Shown: piece after piece, positions 1 to 12,056 of the stretch
Numbering within the stretch: the first letter of the stretch is position 1
Layout: each line of letters begins with the position of its first letter
NCBI GenBank assembly: GCA_900239685.1
Contig: OENT01000731.1
Location: 1-64,000 of the forward strand
Origin: Rotaria macrura
Taxonomy: Eukaryota > Rotifera > Eurotatoria > Philodinida > Philodinidae
DNA length: 64,000 nucleotides
Direction: 5' to 3'
Position numbers and translations under genes: made by a program
Notes under the pieces: model-generated
Database searches by the model: none
What the model was told of the DNA's origin: nothing
What the model saw: only the letters and a program-made list of their open reading frames with translations

Positions 1-1845
1 ATTCTGGAACCGATTTTGTAGAAGTTCTCCTACAGACCTGCTGATTTTTCATGCACATGAATAAACGCTTTCTCGCATTGTATACATCCTTAATGCTTCT
101 GTTTTTTTTTCTTTGCAAATAATCTTTCACATGCATATGTATGTACATGTACCAGAACTTACTAAATGAATAGGAAGTATGATGAATTCAACATGAACAG
201 AATTATTACTAGGTTCCTGAAATTTTTAGAACGAAAACTAATTGAATGAAGAATTGATCGTCATTTTTTAAATTGGTTAAATGCCTAGAACGTTAAAAGA
301 TATTTGTACTGTTTAATATTAAAAAAAGATATCTTTCTGTATGATAATATTTGTTAAATCATTCGAATATTATTGGTATTTCAAATGTAAATTAAATCTT
401 TAATCTCGAAAATTGATTAGCGATTTTGTCATGACGAAGAAATTATAATTAAGTGTAAAAACTGTAAAACTAATTCTCAAGTTACACCTGCACATGTCCT
501 AATTTTTCTATTTTTTAGATCATTATTCAGATATTGTTAAAGCATGATTATATAAAAATTCAACCGTGACTGAGCACCACATCAGTGTTTCCGGTGTGGA
601 TGTTGATACATGTGTAAGTGTGCGCGTGCAGATTTCGTGTACATTTCACTTGTATCCCTGTCAAAAGTATTCATATTATTTAGAGATACTAGCTGGACTT
701 CTACAGCACATTAATGAATACAAATAGTACTAATTTTCACTTACGATCATAACAAGAACTGTTGACGACAACATTAAGTTAACATAATACTATTTGCTAA
801 ACCAGTACCCCTACTATTAATACTGCCGGTTTTACTTCTCTATTGAATGTCAAGTGTGAGGGAAAAGAAGAGTGTTCATGGGATGAGAACTGACATGTAT
901 AGATAGTAGGTCAATCACTATGAACAGAATGAAATCACTTTAAATAATATTGTGTCAAAAAAAAGAAAACGATAATTGCACTAGATTATTCGTTAAGTTA
1001 AGTATTTTATGTGCTACTATGCATTTCAAATGACAGCTATTTATATATAATCATGCCGATACAACAGAAACATTTAAAAGAATTTATTATACATCTCTAT
1101 TATTCAATAACGGAAATTTTATTTGACATATAACATAAATATTCACGTCAACAATGTTTCTTAAAGCCATTTTCGTATAGCCTTAGCGATCAACATCTAT
1201 AGATTTTATAGATGTAGACATTAAGTTAATGCGACTGTACTATCAGCCTACACTGAAAAAGGAGGTTTCGAGTTGATGTAAAAAATCAGTACTTTTTTAG
1301 ATCAGGTAATGTGCCCACTTTTTTCAAAATGTTTACAAAGATATAGTATACTCTGTTTGATTTCATTCTTAGTTAAATTCCAAACATTGTATTAATAAAT
1401 TTTCATATCGTTCAATTGTGATACTACTTTCAAAGCAAACCAGTTTTTACATTGATGCTTTCTTTCAGAAAATATGATCTGAACGATACGACTGATAAAT
1501 GAAGTAAAGAAAATAAAACGAATAAAATGATTCTAACTGTTTAGAAATATATCAAACAAGATGAATTTATTTCTTGTGATCTCAGCACCAATTTCTCATT
1601 TTCAGAAAAGGAAGAAGTTTTGATTATACTTGGTGGTGGGGGTGGGTTCTCTATGTTTATTCATTGATGCTACATACCAAGAAATTCTTGGATATGGATC
1701 CAGATCCCATCCATCGAAAATGTTTGAATCTATAGTAGTATGTGGCACTTAAACTTCTAAACCACTCAGATAAATCATTAAAGTTAAAATACTACCTCCA
1801 ACTAAAACCTGATTCATTAATTCATGATAGATCGGAATCAAAACG
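1..1845. other. gene-free AT-rich left flank
   Basis: No reading frame here resembles a known protein, and no RNA gene or transposon terminus was recognised. The stretch is AT-rich with short homopolymer runs and a G-rich tract near 1633-1647. Short open frames start on non-ATG codons and look fortuitous. Confidence 0.5.
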
Positions 1846-3197
1846 TACCCAGGTCGAATGTCCCAATAGGATCCTTGAAAAATCTGACGCTTTCCACCAG
1901 TCGGATCCGCCTGTTGGAAACCATCATTATCCATTAATTTCCGACGACTTCCGGCGTCGGATTTCGTTGGATATCGACAATAAGATCTGATGATATCCTA
2001 TTATAGGATCCGACAAAATCCAATGATATCCAAAAATCCGAACATATCAGATCCGACGAAATCTGATGCTATGAGAGTATCGATAGATACTTAATTTCAT
2101 CTCTTGAATTTGAGCTACTCACTATTTTGCGGTACCTTAGTTTTTTCTCTCTCGTTTATATGATATTTTAAATATTTATGTTTTTAATTTCATTTCAGTT
2201 GAATTAATTTTTTCGATTTAATTACATATGTATATTTTAGTTTTATATTGAATTATATTATATATTTTTTTAATTTAACTTACTTGTAAAATTTCTTTAT
2301 ATATTCAAAATTTTAGTTTTTTCCCAGTTTCTTCTTTTCATGTACTGATAGGGTTTATTTTATTTGACTCGATCTTCTTCAACTTACTCACAGCACCCTC
2401 ACCAATACGCCGTCATATAGTGTGTGCAAATTCAACCAATCAGTATAAAGAATTTATTAGAAATAAATAAAAGAAATTGTCTTACGTTTTATTTGATTTT
2501 TAGTGTTGCACGATATTCATAAAAAGTGAGTCTGAAGTATTTCTAGATTTATTTGATTTTATTTGATTTTCAGTTCATTATATTTTTTATTTTTTGATAG
2601 TTTAAGTTTTAATTTAATTCGTTTTTTTATATCGTTTAATTTATTTCAGTTATTTGATTTCAATTTTCTTTACTGTTTGCTTTACTCTATTTTCTTTTAG
2701 ATTGTATTACGGCATGAAATCCATACACAGTGAGTTGAAACTATTTATTTTATATTTAAATCTTACTGCACTTTAATCTTTTGATTTTAGTTTTATATTT
2801 TATTCTGTTTTGCTTTCTTTCACTTTTTTGTATTTATTTTAACTTTTTTAAATAAAAATAATCGTAAACTCTACTGGACTAATTAATTATGAACCTAATT
2901 GCAAGCAAGGAAGAAAGTATGTGTGATGGGGGGGGGCAAACAATATCTAATATTCAGCTATAAATTTGATAGTTTTTGAATGGAAATTCGAGAGCATCCG
3001 AAGTATTCCGACTGATGGAGCAACTGTCGAAAATCATCGGATCCGTTCACCGACAACTTCTTATCGGAATCCAATACCAAAGAATCCCATGATTTCCGAC
3101 AAGATCCTGTCGGAAGTTGTCGGATTCCTATCGGATATTGTTGGATTATTTGGTGGTCCACGGTAGGATCTCAGTCTCGGATTGTTCTACCTGGGTA
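1846..3197. mobile_element. DNA-transposon-like element, TACCCAGGT ends, GGATCCGA motif clusters
   Basis: The two ends are imperfect inverted repeats: TACCCAGGTCGAAT on the left, and on the right the complement of TACCCAGGTAGAAC. Just inside each end lie clusters of a short near-palindromic motif built on CGGATCCGACA and TCCGACAA (about 1890-2070 and 2990-3170). The middle, about 2080-2950, is T-rich and non-coding. No transposase is visible, so this would be a non-autonomous DNA transposon of about 1.35 kb. No clear target-site duplication was found, so the exact ends and superfamily are open. Confidence 0.5.
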
Positions 3198-4469
3198 CTC
3201 TTGAACTCTCAATCTTTTTTAATTCAATCTGATAATCACTTTGAAGATGTGAAATTCTTCTTTGCTTCTATTCTTTACCGGTATGTTAGACAAATCTTAA
3301 ATGTTCTTTAGTCGACCGGATAATGATTTTATACAATTAAGTTATAATGAACTTTTGCTCCAAGTGAGTAGCTTCGAATAGAATAATCAATGTTTGAATT
3401 AAAATGATTGTGTTGTTTTTTTTGTTAGACAACTACATCATTACCAATAGCATATATTTTATTTTTCACCCAATCGTACGCATACATGTCTTCTTATGAT
3501 CAGCAACAGCGCAGTAAAACATCTAAAACTTGGAACTGACGAATTCTGACTCACATCTCACACTTCCACCCTCGACTTGCGGCCGATACTGAGAGTGACA
3601 ACCTGCCAGATCCACACCCATCCACTTAGGAAATCACAAACGTCCATGTAAAATCATTTCTAGTTTCGGTAATGAAGTTTCTAGATAAACAAAATCGTCT
3701 ATTTTATGATAGTGATAAGCCAAATGAACCATGATATTTTGATTTGGTCATTTCTGTGTTACATGCTTTTCCGCACCACACAATAAGATAAAATTTTTCA
3801 CATCTATTGTGATTTGCGATTGCGACGCAATCTGAAAGCGTGGTTCGAAAATATTATATAGCGTATTTCTAATTTTTTTCGGTAAAAGCATGTTATGATT
3901 TATTTTTCAGCTAATTTCCATTTAACGATTCCTATTCTGAATAGCTCAGGCAAGCTCGATCTTGGAATTTTAATGGCTTTGAGTAGATCTCATCTACGTA
4001 AGACCACTTCAGTGCAGTTCTTTCTCGATCATCAATTGAGGTCAGTATGTTCTCAAATAATCAATAATCGACAAATAGTTTTGAAACAAAATTTTTTTGA
4101 AAATGTATGTTTGGTATGTTCAACCATGTTGTTTATATACCCATGTTTATGCATTACAAAGCGATGAATGACTAGCAGTTAACAGGACGCGAAATATCCC
4201 AACCACGATAGATTTCATTGCGGAAGATCACGACAGAAAATAGCGACACAAACCTGACGCATTTTATTTTCGTGTGCATCTTTTGTTTAGTATGCGTCAA
4301 GTTTCAATGATTGCTTTCTATGATGATCCACCTCTTTTTTTCACATTTCTTTATTTTTGGATTATAAAAGATGCTAGTATTACAAAAATCACAGTAATTT
4401 TTATGTTTTGCATAAACATAAATTACCAGATTTTAGTATTTTTACCGTTGTTACGAATATGCACTTCCT
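3198..4469. other. gene-free stretch containing one dispersed-repeat copy
   Basis: No gene is recognised. The only structure I can support is the dispersed repeat at about 3770-4180, listed separately. The 90-codon open frame inside that repeat is not conserved as a frame in the second copy near 33 kb, so it is unlikely to be a gene. Confidence 0.45.
3770..4180 (+). repeat. dispersed repeat, copy 1 (partner near 33 kb)
   Basis: About 400 bp aligns in the same orientation with 32865-33245. Shared landmarks, in order, are the CACAT..TGTGAT block, GTATTATGAT or GTTATGATTT, TCAAGCAAG or CAGGCAAGC followed by GATCTTGG, GAGATCAG or GAGGTCAG, AATAATCAATAATC, AACCATGTTGTTTATATAC, and GTGAATGACTA or ATGAATGACTA. 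The second copy sits inside an inverted-repeat element. Here the terminal repeats are missing, so this looks like a truncated or older copy. Confidence 0.6.
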
Positions 4470-5088
4470 TTTTCGACTTCATGAAATCCTCATGAAGAAA
4501 AATGAAACAGATTGAGTAAGTGTCAAAGTTCTGCAAAAGGCCTTCTTCTAGAAAAACAGCTTCAAATATCCTAGGAATCCATTTTATCATTTGAGCAACG
4601 TGTTTTTCGATTCCTTTATTCGAAATTGAGCCTGGATATAATCCCTGTAAATAGAAGTAAGACTATCAAATTATATCAGATTGTGACCGGAGTTTTCTGC
4701 AACAAAATCAAAACTTTAGCCGATCGAAATCTCGATAAATCAATGATAGTTTAATTTTTAATCAAAAACAGTCTTTTCAATCAACTGAAATTTTGATTAA
4801 AAATTAAACTATCATTGATTTATCGAGATTTCGATCGGCTAAAGTTTTGATTTTGTTGCAGAAAACTCCGGTCACAATCTGATATAATTTGATAGTCTTA
4901 CTTCTATTTACAGGGATTATATCCAGGCTCAATTTCGAATAAAGGAATCGAAAAACACGTTGCTCAAATGATAAAATGGATCCCTAGGATATTTGAAGCT
5001 GTTTTTCTAGAAGAAGGCCTTTTGCAGAACTTTGACACTTACTCAATCTGTTTCATTTTTCTTCATGAGGATTTCATGAAGTCGAAAA
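4470..5088. repeat. 619-bp near-perfect palindrome
   Basis: The left arm, 4470-4767, and the right arm, 4791-5088, are 298 bp each. They are reverse complements with only one difference noticed (CTAGGAATCC against the complement of GGATCCCTAG). They are separated by a 23-bp spacer, 4768-4790. No terminal motif or target-site duplication was seen at the outer edges. It could be a recent inverted duplication, a foldback element, or an assembly artefact at a hairpin. The near identity of the arms means it is young or kept uniform by gene conversion. Confidence 0.85.
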
Positions 5089-5903
5089 CTGAAATTCATT
5101 TTCGTACCCACGGTAAAAGCTCGAAGCCAGTGTAACTTCGGATTATCGGCAAATTATAATTACAGCAAATTTTTTCATACATATCGGCTATATAGTTTTA
5201 CTGTGCTCGCATACCGAGATCTGGGTTTGTCATGCATTTGATTCTTATCGAAAAATTAATACAGATAGATAATAGATTTTTTTCATTGGCGTCATAGATC
5301 TGATTCTTTATCATATATTAACAAGTGATAATGAATTGAGACGAATAGGACTTTAAAATGATACTGCATAAAATCCGATCTGATCACATTGGATTTCTTA
5401 ATTTTCATTCTATAACTCGATAAAACCCTTTTTTGGTTAAATTTACCTCAGACTCCTCGTGTGGGTCTCGATGAATGTATTCTAGTAGGAACTGCCATCT
5501 AGACCTACTCTCGTGCAAACTACAAGCCATAGCCATCGATATGGCTGTAGACACGTCACCATTTACATTTTTTATAAAATTCGGCTAGATATTTGCGAGA
5601 AGGAGGAACGCACATAGATAGGGGTTATCCAACTATTTCTAAACCTGGTTTTTCTTGACAGAGTAAGTGCTTTTGTTGAAAGTGATACTTTTTAAAAAAT
5701 ACAACTTGCATAAGGACCCTAAAAGGTGCTGAAATCAAATCTACACCTGATTTGACACGATTCCTTCTTGAATTGTGAAAAATTGACAGAAATTGAATCA
5801 TTGGTAGAATGACCCCCTACATTCAAAAAAATGATATCACATGGAACATAAACTGAAACGAATTCGAGACTTTTTAAAGTTTCGTAATTCTGTACAAGGT
5901 ACT
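5089..5903. other. gene-free stretch
   Basis: Between the palindrome and the next transposon I see no gene, RNA or terminus. Open frames on the minus strand near 5.7-6.2 kb belong to the GCGTC-rich transposon end and are not coding. Confidence 0.45.
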
Positions 5904-7615
5904 CCCATGTAAACACAAAACGCAGAAATCGTGCGTTTAAATGCGTTTTTCGTGTAAAACGCATTCACACACGATGAAAAAATCATAAAAAATGCGTCTG
6001 GACATGATTTTGCACGAACTGTGTCTGAACGTGGGTGGACTTGGACTGGAAACGCATGTCGACACGTTTCCTTTTGGAATCGCGTCTCCAGTGAAACATT
6101 TCTTGCGTCTAGACGTGGTTTCAGTTGCAACGCATTCGAGCACAAAAAGATGTCAAGCATGAATGGCGCTCAGACGCACCCGATGTGCCTCCGATTAAAA
6201 TATATACCAGACTCGATTCAGAACCTTGTTAATACAAAAAATATTTCAACGTTTTTTCCGTTCCCCGGAAAATAGTTTTCAATATTTTCTAGAAAGTTAA
6301 TTTAGTCTGAATAACGTCTAAGGCTCAACAATTTTGAAATTGTCTGTTTTTCTTCCGAAAGATGATAAATGCAGTTTTAAATAGAAGAAAGGATGGTACA
6401 TCGATTCTGAAACATCTGTGGTCAAAAATTGAAAAATGATAAAATTAAAAAATATCAAAGAATATTTCTCTAAAACATCAATCGGCATAATTAGACATTT
6501 TGTGGAACTCACATATATTTTCGAAGAAAATAGTGAGTGTAAGTTTAAGAGTGAGAATTTTGATGCTCCACCCCTCCCCCCGTTACAGACAAAGTCACTG
6601 AGTCCAGACACCCCCAAGGGGGTTCCAGATGCCCCCCCCCCCCAAATATAGGGTTACCCAATACCTCCCCCACAGAGGAGTACCAAAGCTCCTCCCCCCA
6701 CCTTACAGACCATAAAAACCAGTGTATGAATCCATTACATACATAACAACCAGTATTCTATTATTGTCATATATCACAACATTATTTGCCGCTTCTTCCA
6801 ATTTTTTTATAAAAAAATGTTAAATTAAGAAAAATGAACAACGAAAATTTGAAACTAACGAGTGAATAGCAGCAATGCAAATGATAAATAGGGCGCCTAT
6901 CACAGAAAGAAGATGCGAAAAAAATCGTCACATTACATTTTCGTTGTTTTCTATTAGCACATGAAGCTATAGATATGTGAGTTCTACATTTTAGCCGCAG
7001 CGGGGCTACGCTAACTAGCTTTTTTGAATTGTGTAATTCATTATATAAAATCTAAGTTTTTTGGATAAGTTAATGCATTTATATTTAAAGCAATAATTCT
7101 AATTTTATATATGCCGAGCATTTCACTGACACTTACATCTGTAAATGTTGTTAATAGACGATACATATACAGATTACGTTTCGTTCTGTAACTTATGTGA
7201 TCGCATGTGATTCAATGGTATGTACACTTGCTTTCTAATCGCTAGTTCATTTGTTCTAATCTCACTTCTACCATTTCAGAAATATTAAAATTAGAACTTT
7301 CCGTTGACCTCTGGTTGGGTAAAGACTATCGCTAGACAATATCGATAGCGACTCAGATCAAACCTGAGATGGATTGAAATACATTTTTGAGATTTAAAAT
7401 ATTGAGTCAATCGCGTCCAGATGCGACTTCAGGCTGGATCGCGTCTGGTAGCGATCTTCTCGATGATCACGTCTAAACGAGAGCTAATATAGAGCAGCGT
7501 CATAACGCAAGAAATGTTTCATCTGAGCTGCGTCTCTACGCGCTGGGTTGCTGTGATTTCGGCGCAAACGAAACGCGCATCAGACGCATTTTCACTCAAA
7601 AAATGTTTACATGGG
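5904..7615 (+). mobile_element. CCCATGTAAACA-ended DNA transposon, copy A, with nested Helentron-like insertion
   Basis: The element starts and ends with CCCATGTAAACA in inverted orientation (5904-5915 and 7604-7615). Both termini carry many copies of a short palindrome of the form GCGTCTRGACGC, giving local GC enrichment. A second copy in opposite orientation lies at 58204-59573, and the two align over the terminal parts and much of the middle. Copy A contains an extra block of about 525 bp (6498-7025), listed separately, that copy B lacks. No transposase frame is visible, so this is a non-autonomous family. Target-site duplications are not evident. Confidence 0.75.
6498..7025 (+). mobile_element. 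Helentron/Helitron2-like non-autonomous element (HINE), copy 1
   Basis: The 5' end reads TTTTGTGGAACTCACATAT. The complementary sequence ATATGTGAGTTCTAC lies near, but not at, the 3' end and is followed by a GC hairpin (AGCC-GCAGC-GGGGCT) and the tail CTAACTAGCTTTTTT. A 5' terminal repeat pairing with a 3' subterminal repeat, followed by a hairpin, and insertion in a T run are traits described for Helentrons (Helitron2). Copy B of the host transposon has the unoccupied site near 58795-58802, which fixes the boundaries to within a few bases. The interior is C-rich with poor repeats. Confidence 0.7.
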
Positions 7616-10534
7616 TTAAGAAGAGTTCAAATTCGTTGCAATTTTCAAAACACTTTCTAAGTTTTGGAAGGTGAATCAAATCCTATATGGTTCAATAGGG
7701 ACTTTCGCGTTTCAGAGCCGGAATATCTGATAGTATAGAATCAAAATCTGCGATTTATATATTTGGAAACACCATTGATTTGCCATGAAGCAAGATGCAG
7801 TTGATTTCGGAGAAAAACGAGCTGTCAAGGTCACTCAAATTAGGAGAATTTTAGTCGACTGCCAGTGTAGCTTGAAATATAATTCCTCACCCTTAATTCA
7901 TGAGTATTTTCTGTGCAACATGCCAATATCTATGTGGAAATGTTACTTGATTTACGTTAGTAGAAGCCAGCCTGCCAATCTTAATAGAACTTCGGCATGC
8001 AAAGTGTTTCATACTGATGGATTTATACTAAATATGTAGCTCACCATGAGCTGCATTCTGAAACGATCACGTTACTACTGAATCTGTTTCCAAGGGAAGA
8101 ACTTCTGAGGTTTCTTACGGACCGATCGAATTCGAAACCATTTTCGTAAACTCCTTCAAATCATTTCCACATGAAATAAGTTTGCAGAAATCATCAAAGG
8201 CTCTTTCTATGGGCGTAGATTCAGTAATAAACTGATTTTTAAGAATGTAAGAGTGATCGGATTGATTCTAGAATATATTTCGTCTGATTAGATTTATTTT
8301 CAACTTTTCTTACACTTACCAAATCATTTTTGTGATTATTGTTTCGAGTAGCATTTCTTTTTGGACTTTCTTTAGTGTTTTTCAGGTCTCTCTCTTACGT
8401 CTCCACTTTCTGAAAGAGAAAGACATAAAAATTAGATCGTGAGTACGATTGTTTGTTTTTCCCAACTATTCTCTAAGCAGTACGTGATCAGTGAAGCGAA
8501 ACTGATCAACAGTGAAAAACAAGGCTCCTTGACGGAGATATAAATCGTCAAATTCAATTTTAAGCTGAATGTTACTGAATAACAGGTGGTGCACGAGCAT
8601 ATTTCAGTGCAAATATTATCATATATATCTAAATTGACTATCATCAAAGCCTTTTTTTCGAAAATAAAGCAGCCAAATTATTTCAACTATCAGATATTTT
8701 TCGACAGAATCTTGGAAGGAGGGGTGATGAAAAGAGTCATATTCATATTAAATGAACGGTGTACGATAAAATGGAGACGAAGGACACAAAATCGATGAGT
8801 TGAGAGTAGCATCCTTGAGAAATTCACACGGTCTGTGCGAAACTGCTTTGTCTTTTTCGGATCAGAAGACTTATCAGCAAGATACATGCAGTATTTCTTT
8901 GACGCATTAGGAATATTCAAACGAAAATGAACATGCTTTGTGTCATCCGTATGTTTGTTAGCTCGACACTACGAAAAACGTAGAATACTAAACCTTGAAA
9001 GGGTTTTTTAGCGAAGCGGTTTATGCAGCGAAGGATATTCGAAAGAAAGACGAGTTTACTGTTCTACCCTTTCAGAAAAAGGGCTAACAACTCCCCTGTC
9101 ATGAATTTACTGTCCCACATGTTAGTAAAAGGGTGATATTCAGTGCAAAAGAGACGCGATGCAAGCGTGATTTAAGTCTCCAAGCTCGTTCTTTCCGGTT
9201 ACCGAATACTGTAGGAGCTGGCCGAAAAGATGCAAAAAAGCACCATTTTCCGCAGAGAAACACAAGAAATGCGGGAGTAGGAAAACAGTATTCCAGCAGG
9301 AAGCTTTTCGAACTTTTCCTGATAACTTCAGGCCGGCTCCTGCTATAAAGAGAAGGAATTGGTTGGAACACAGGAAAAAATGGTGAAACAATTAAGGCTG
9401 GAATACTGAATACATGTTCTGCTCATTCCTAGTGTTTTCCTGAAGAATACCGTCCGCGTTCCTCAACCTGGTACAAAAACACTTCATCTTCCTCATGAAC
9501 TACAACAACACATATCTCAGCCACGTTCACAAAACCGATGAAGTAACATAAAATTATACGATTAAATAGAATTGAAAAATTAAACCTAAGGACTTTCATA
9601 CATTCAATTCAAAGGCTCATAGTAAATTTCTGCTAAGTCAATGCCTTTGTATATGAACTTCGAAGCCCAGAGTTCAAACTAACCAAGAAAAAGAATTATT
9701 TCATCCGAAAATATTTCCCCCTTCTCTCATAATCATGTGAAGTTAACCTTAATCATACATAAGTAATCGAATGATCTCTTTTCCTTCTCTCTTGAAAAAA
9801 CTGTCTGCCTGTAAACTCAAACGCGGGGTTTCTGGATAAATTTCGAGAATCTTTAAAAGCTATTTTAAACAAACGAAAATGGCGCCCGCGCTTCAGAAAC
9901 CATTGAAGGGTTAGAAACACGAATGAAATCGGGAGCCATTAAAGGCATCGGATGAAAGTAACCTATTCCAGATCGTCCGAAACCATTCAAACGCTTCCGA
10001 ACCGAGGGAGTTCTTTCAACTGTTTTAAAAAACCAATTAAAAGTTTAAGATTTCGACCCGGAAACCTTTTTTTTCTTTCCGAACTTCAGAAACCACTTTT
10101 CAGATTAACAAGAAACGGTCATTTCTAACAGATTTGTATCTTCCGTATCACTTGATACAGTTCAAAGTAAAATGTCCATAGTTGAATATAAAATCACTGA
10201 TATATCCAACGACCACAGCCATTCCATCGGGATACTTAACTAAGACAATCTTTTCCCTCTCTCTATTTCAACCATTCACAATAACTCTCGTAAGTTACAT
10301 TTTAATATTTAAATGAAAATGATGTCCATCTGTTCCTTTAGATCGTAAAAACACAGAATAACGTGAAATCAACTTTTTTTCTATCCAAAAAATCGTTGAT
10401 TTTTCTTCATTTTAGGACATCAAACAAGAATCCCCATCGTAATTTTTATTTTCATCTTAAAATTATTATTACTTTGTTGTTGTTGTGGAGGTCATGAAAG
10501 AAACAAAGAAGGAGGTGAGTTGGAGCTTCATTCT
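7616..10534. other. gene-free, repeat-like stretch
   Basis: No gene is supported. An ATG-started open frame of 84 codons at 7785-8039 has no recognisable family. The 9.0-9.4 kb segment is locally GC-richer, with open frames on both strands, and looks like decayed transposon. The phrase GAAACCATT recurs near 9.9-10.1 kb. No termini were identified. Confidence 0.4.
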
Positions 10535-12056
10535 ACGCTGAAAGAAAAAAAGATGTCCCACAAAACACTAAAAGGTTCCGATTTTCGCAACGAAATCGAA
10601 ATCCTCTGAGGTTTCAAAGAAATTAGGTTTCGTGAAAAGTCTTAATTTTTAATAGCTGATAGCGAGCCTTTCGTGCTTGGAGTTCTTTACAATTCACGAT
10701 TCAACATAGAATGTTAGTTTCGCCGAATGCTATGCTCCATTTCGGAAGAATTTTTCCATCAGCATGCAATGATAAAGCCTCCCACTCTCTAAAAAAGAAC
10801 CGTGTTCTGTCAAAACCAGCACAAAAGTAAGCACGAATCACTGTATCCTATAGAAATACACATGATATCGCTATCGCTGGAGCATGGAAGCAATATTTCA
10901 ACCACAAACTTTCCCTAGTTTTCCCCATGATTTGTCTCGCTTCTTGCGGAAATACACACCAACTGACTCGGAACTCACTAGAAAAAATCAGGAAAGTTTG
11001 TGGCCAGGAGCCTACTTCCATGTTCCAGCGACGCCATGTCTATTCTGACAGAATACCGCAATTTTCAGGCATTTTTTCTGCTACTTCATTCAAGTTTCGC
11101 TGGGCAAAACGATCGGCATGGGATGTTTGATCCAAGTAGAAAAAGGACATTTCATCCTATTGTAACTTCTAGAATCAAACTCACCATTCTTATTTGTTTA
11201 GCTAGCAAATGATCTCAATACAAATAAAATATTTCATCAAGTAATGGGTAACGTTTTCGTTACCAGTTACCCGATAACGGCATCGGAGCGACGGAATCAA
11301 AGACTGCTCCAATGTTCAGCAAAGTAGCTTTTCACAAAAAAAAATTTTTAAACGTTTGACTAAAGCAAGTTGGGCTCAGGTAATCTGAATCTGACCCAGG
11401 AACTTTTATTGTTTTTACTTTTGCTCTTGTTTTTTAACAATCTATCTCTAAATGTAGAAATATGTTTCGTAGGAAACAAAATAATTTCAAGGAAGCACTT
11501 CAATTTTTTGTGGGAAAAAACTTTTTTTCTCAAAAATTATGAAGTGAAAATTTTAAAAGTAGGGATTTCATAAATGGATTCCCCGAGCCTGATATACTTT
11601 GGTCGAACTTTATAGAATTTCTTAATTTTTCTTAAAACCTTTTTTGATGCTTATTAGAGGAGTGGTTCAACCCGTTACTCCGTTACTCAGTAACTGGTAG
11701 CTGCCCATTACCGTAGGCATGTAACTGGTAACAGACAAGTTACCAGCTACTGGGAAACGTAACGACTAGGTAATGGTAACTTCGTAACCCTAATTCTACA
11801 TGAAGCATATTTACAAAACGTTTTGTATCCGAAACTCAAAAGGATTTTTGACCAAACCTCAGGGGTAACGCAAATTTCAAAGAGTTCAGGAAGAAACATT
11901 TTCATATTTTAAAACTCTATAAAGAAGTTTAAAAAACCTTGGATATTGTTAAACCTCTTACAGGTTTCGTATGATCCTACGAACACTTATATAGTATAGA
12001 AAAAACTTGACGAAACATCAGAGGTTTCGTGTGACACTGTATTTTTTTTTCAGTGT
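10535..12056. mobile_element. probable Tc1/mariner-like element, TA-flanked
   Basis: The left end reads TACGCTGAAAGAAAAAAAG and the right end is the complement of TACACTGAAAAAAAAATAC. These are similar inverted termini next to a TA, as in Tc1/mariner-type MITEs. Related GAGGTTTC blocks lie inside both ends (about 10600-10640 and 11950-12030). No transposase frame is visible. The interior contains a second repeat rich in GTTAC (about 11244-11793). The pairing of the two ends is moderately certain because they are diverged. Confidence 0.45.
11244..11793. mobile_element. GTTACC-rich inverted-repeat element
   Basis: The left part (GGTAACGTTTTCGTTACC, then AGTTACCCGATAACGG) and the right part (CCGTTACTCAGTAACTGG through GGTAACTTCGTAACCCTA) are made of GTTAC/GTAAC repeats in both orientations, with an unrelated AT-rich centre. 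This is typical of a foldback-type MITE. Exact ends and target duplication are unclear. Confidence 0.45.

Noticed and set aside
3895-4167. 90-codon frame
   Set aside because: It lies in a dispersed repeat; the second copy near 33 kb does not preserve the reading frame.
5719-6275. Overlapping frames on both strands rich in Cys and Arg
   Set aside because: They reflect GCGTC-palindrome arrays at the end of a transposon; the same appears at 59.0-59.6 kb in the inverted copy.
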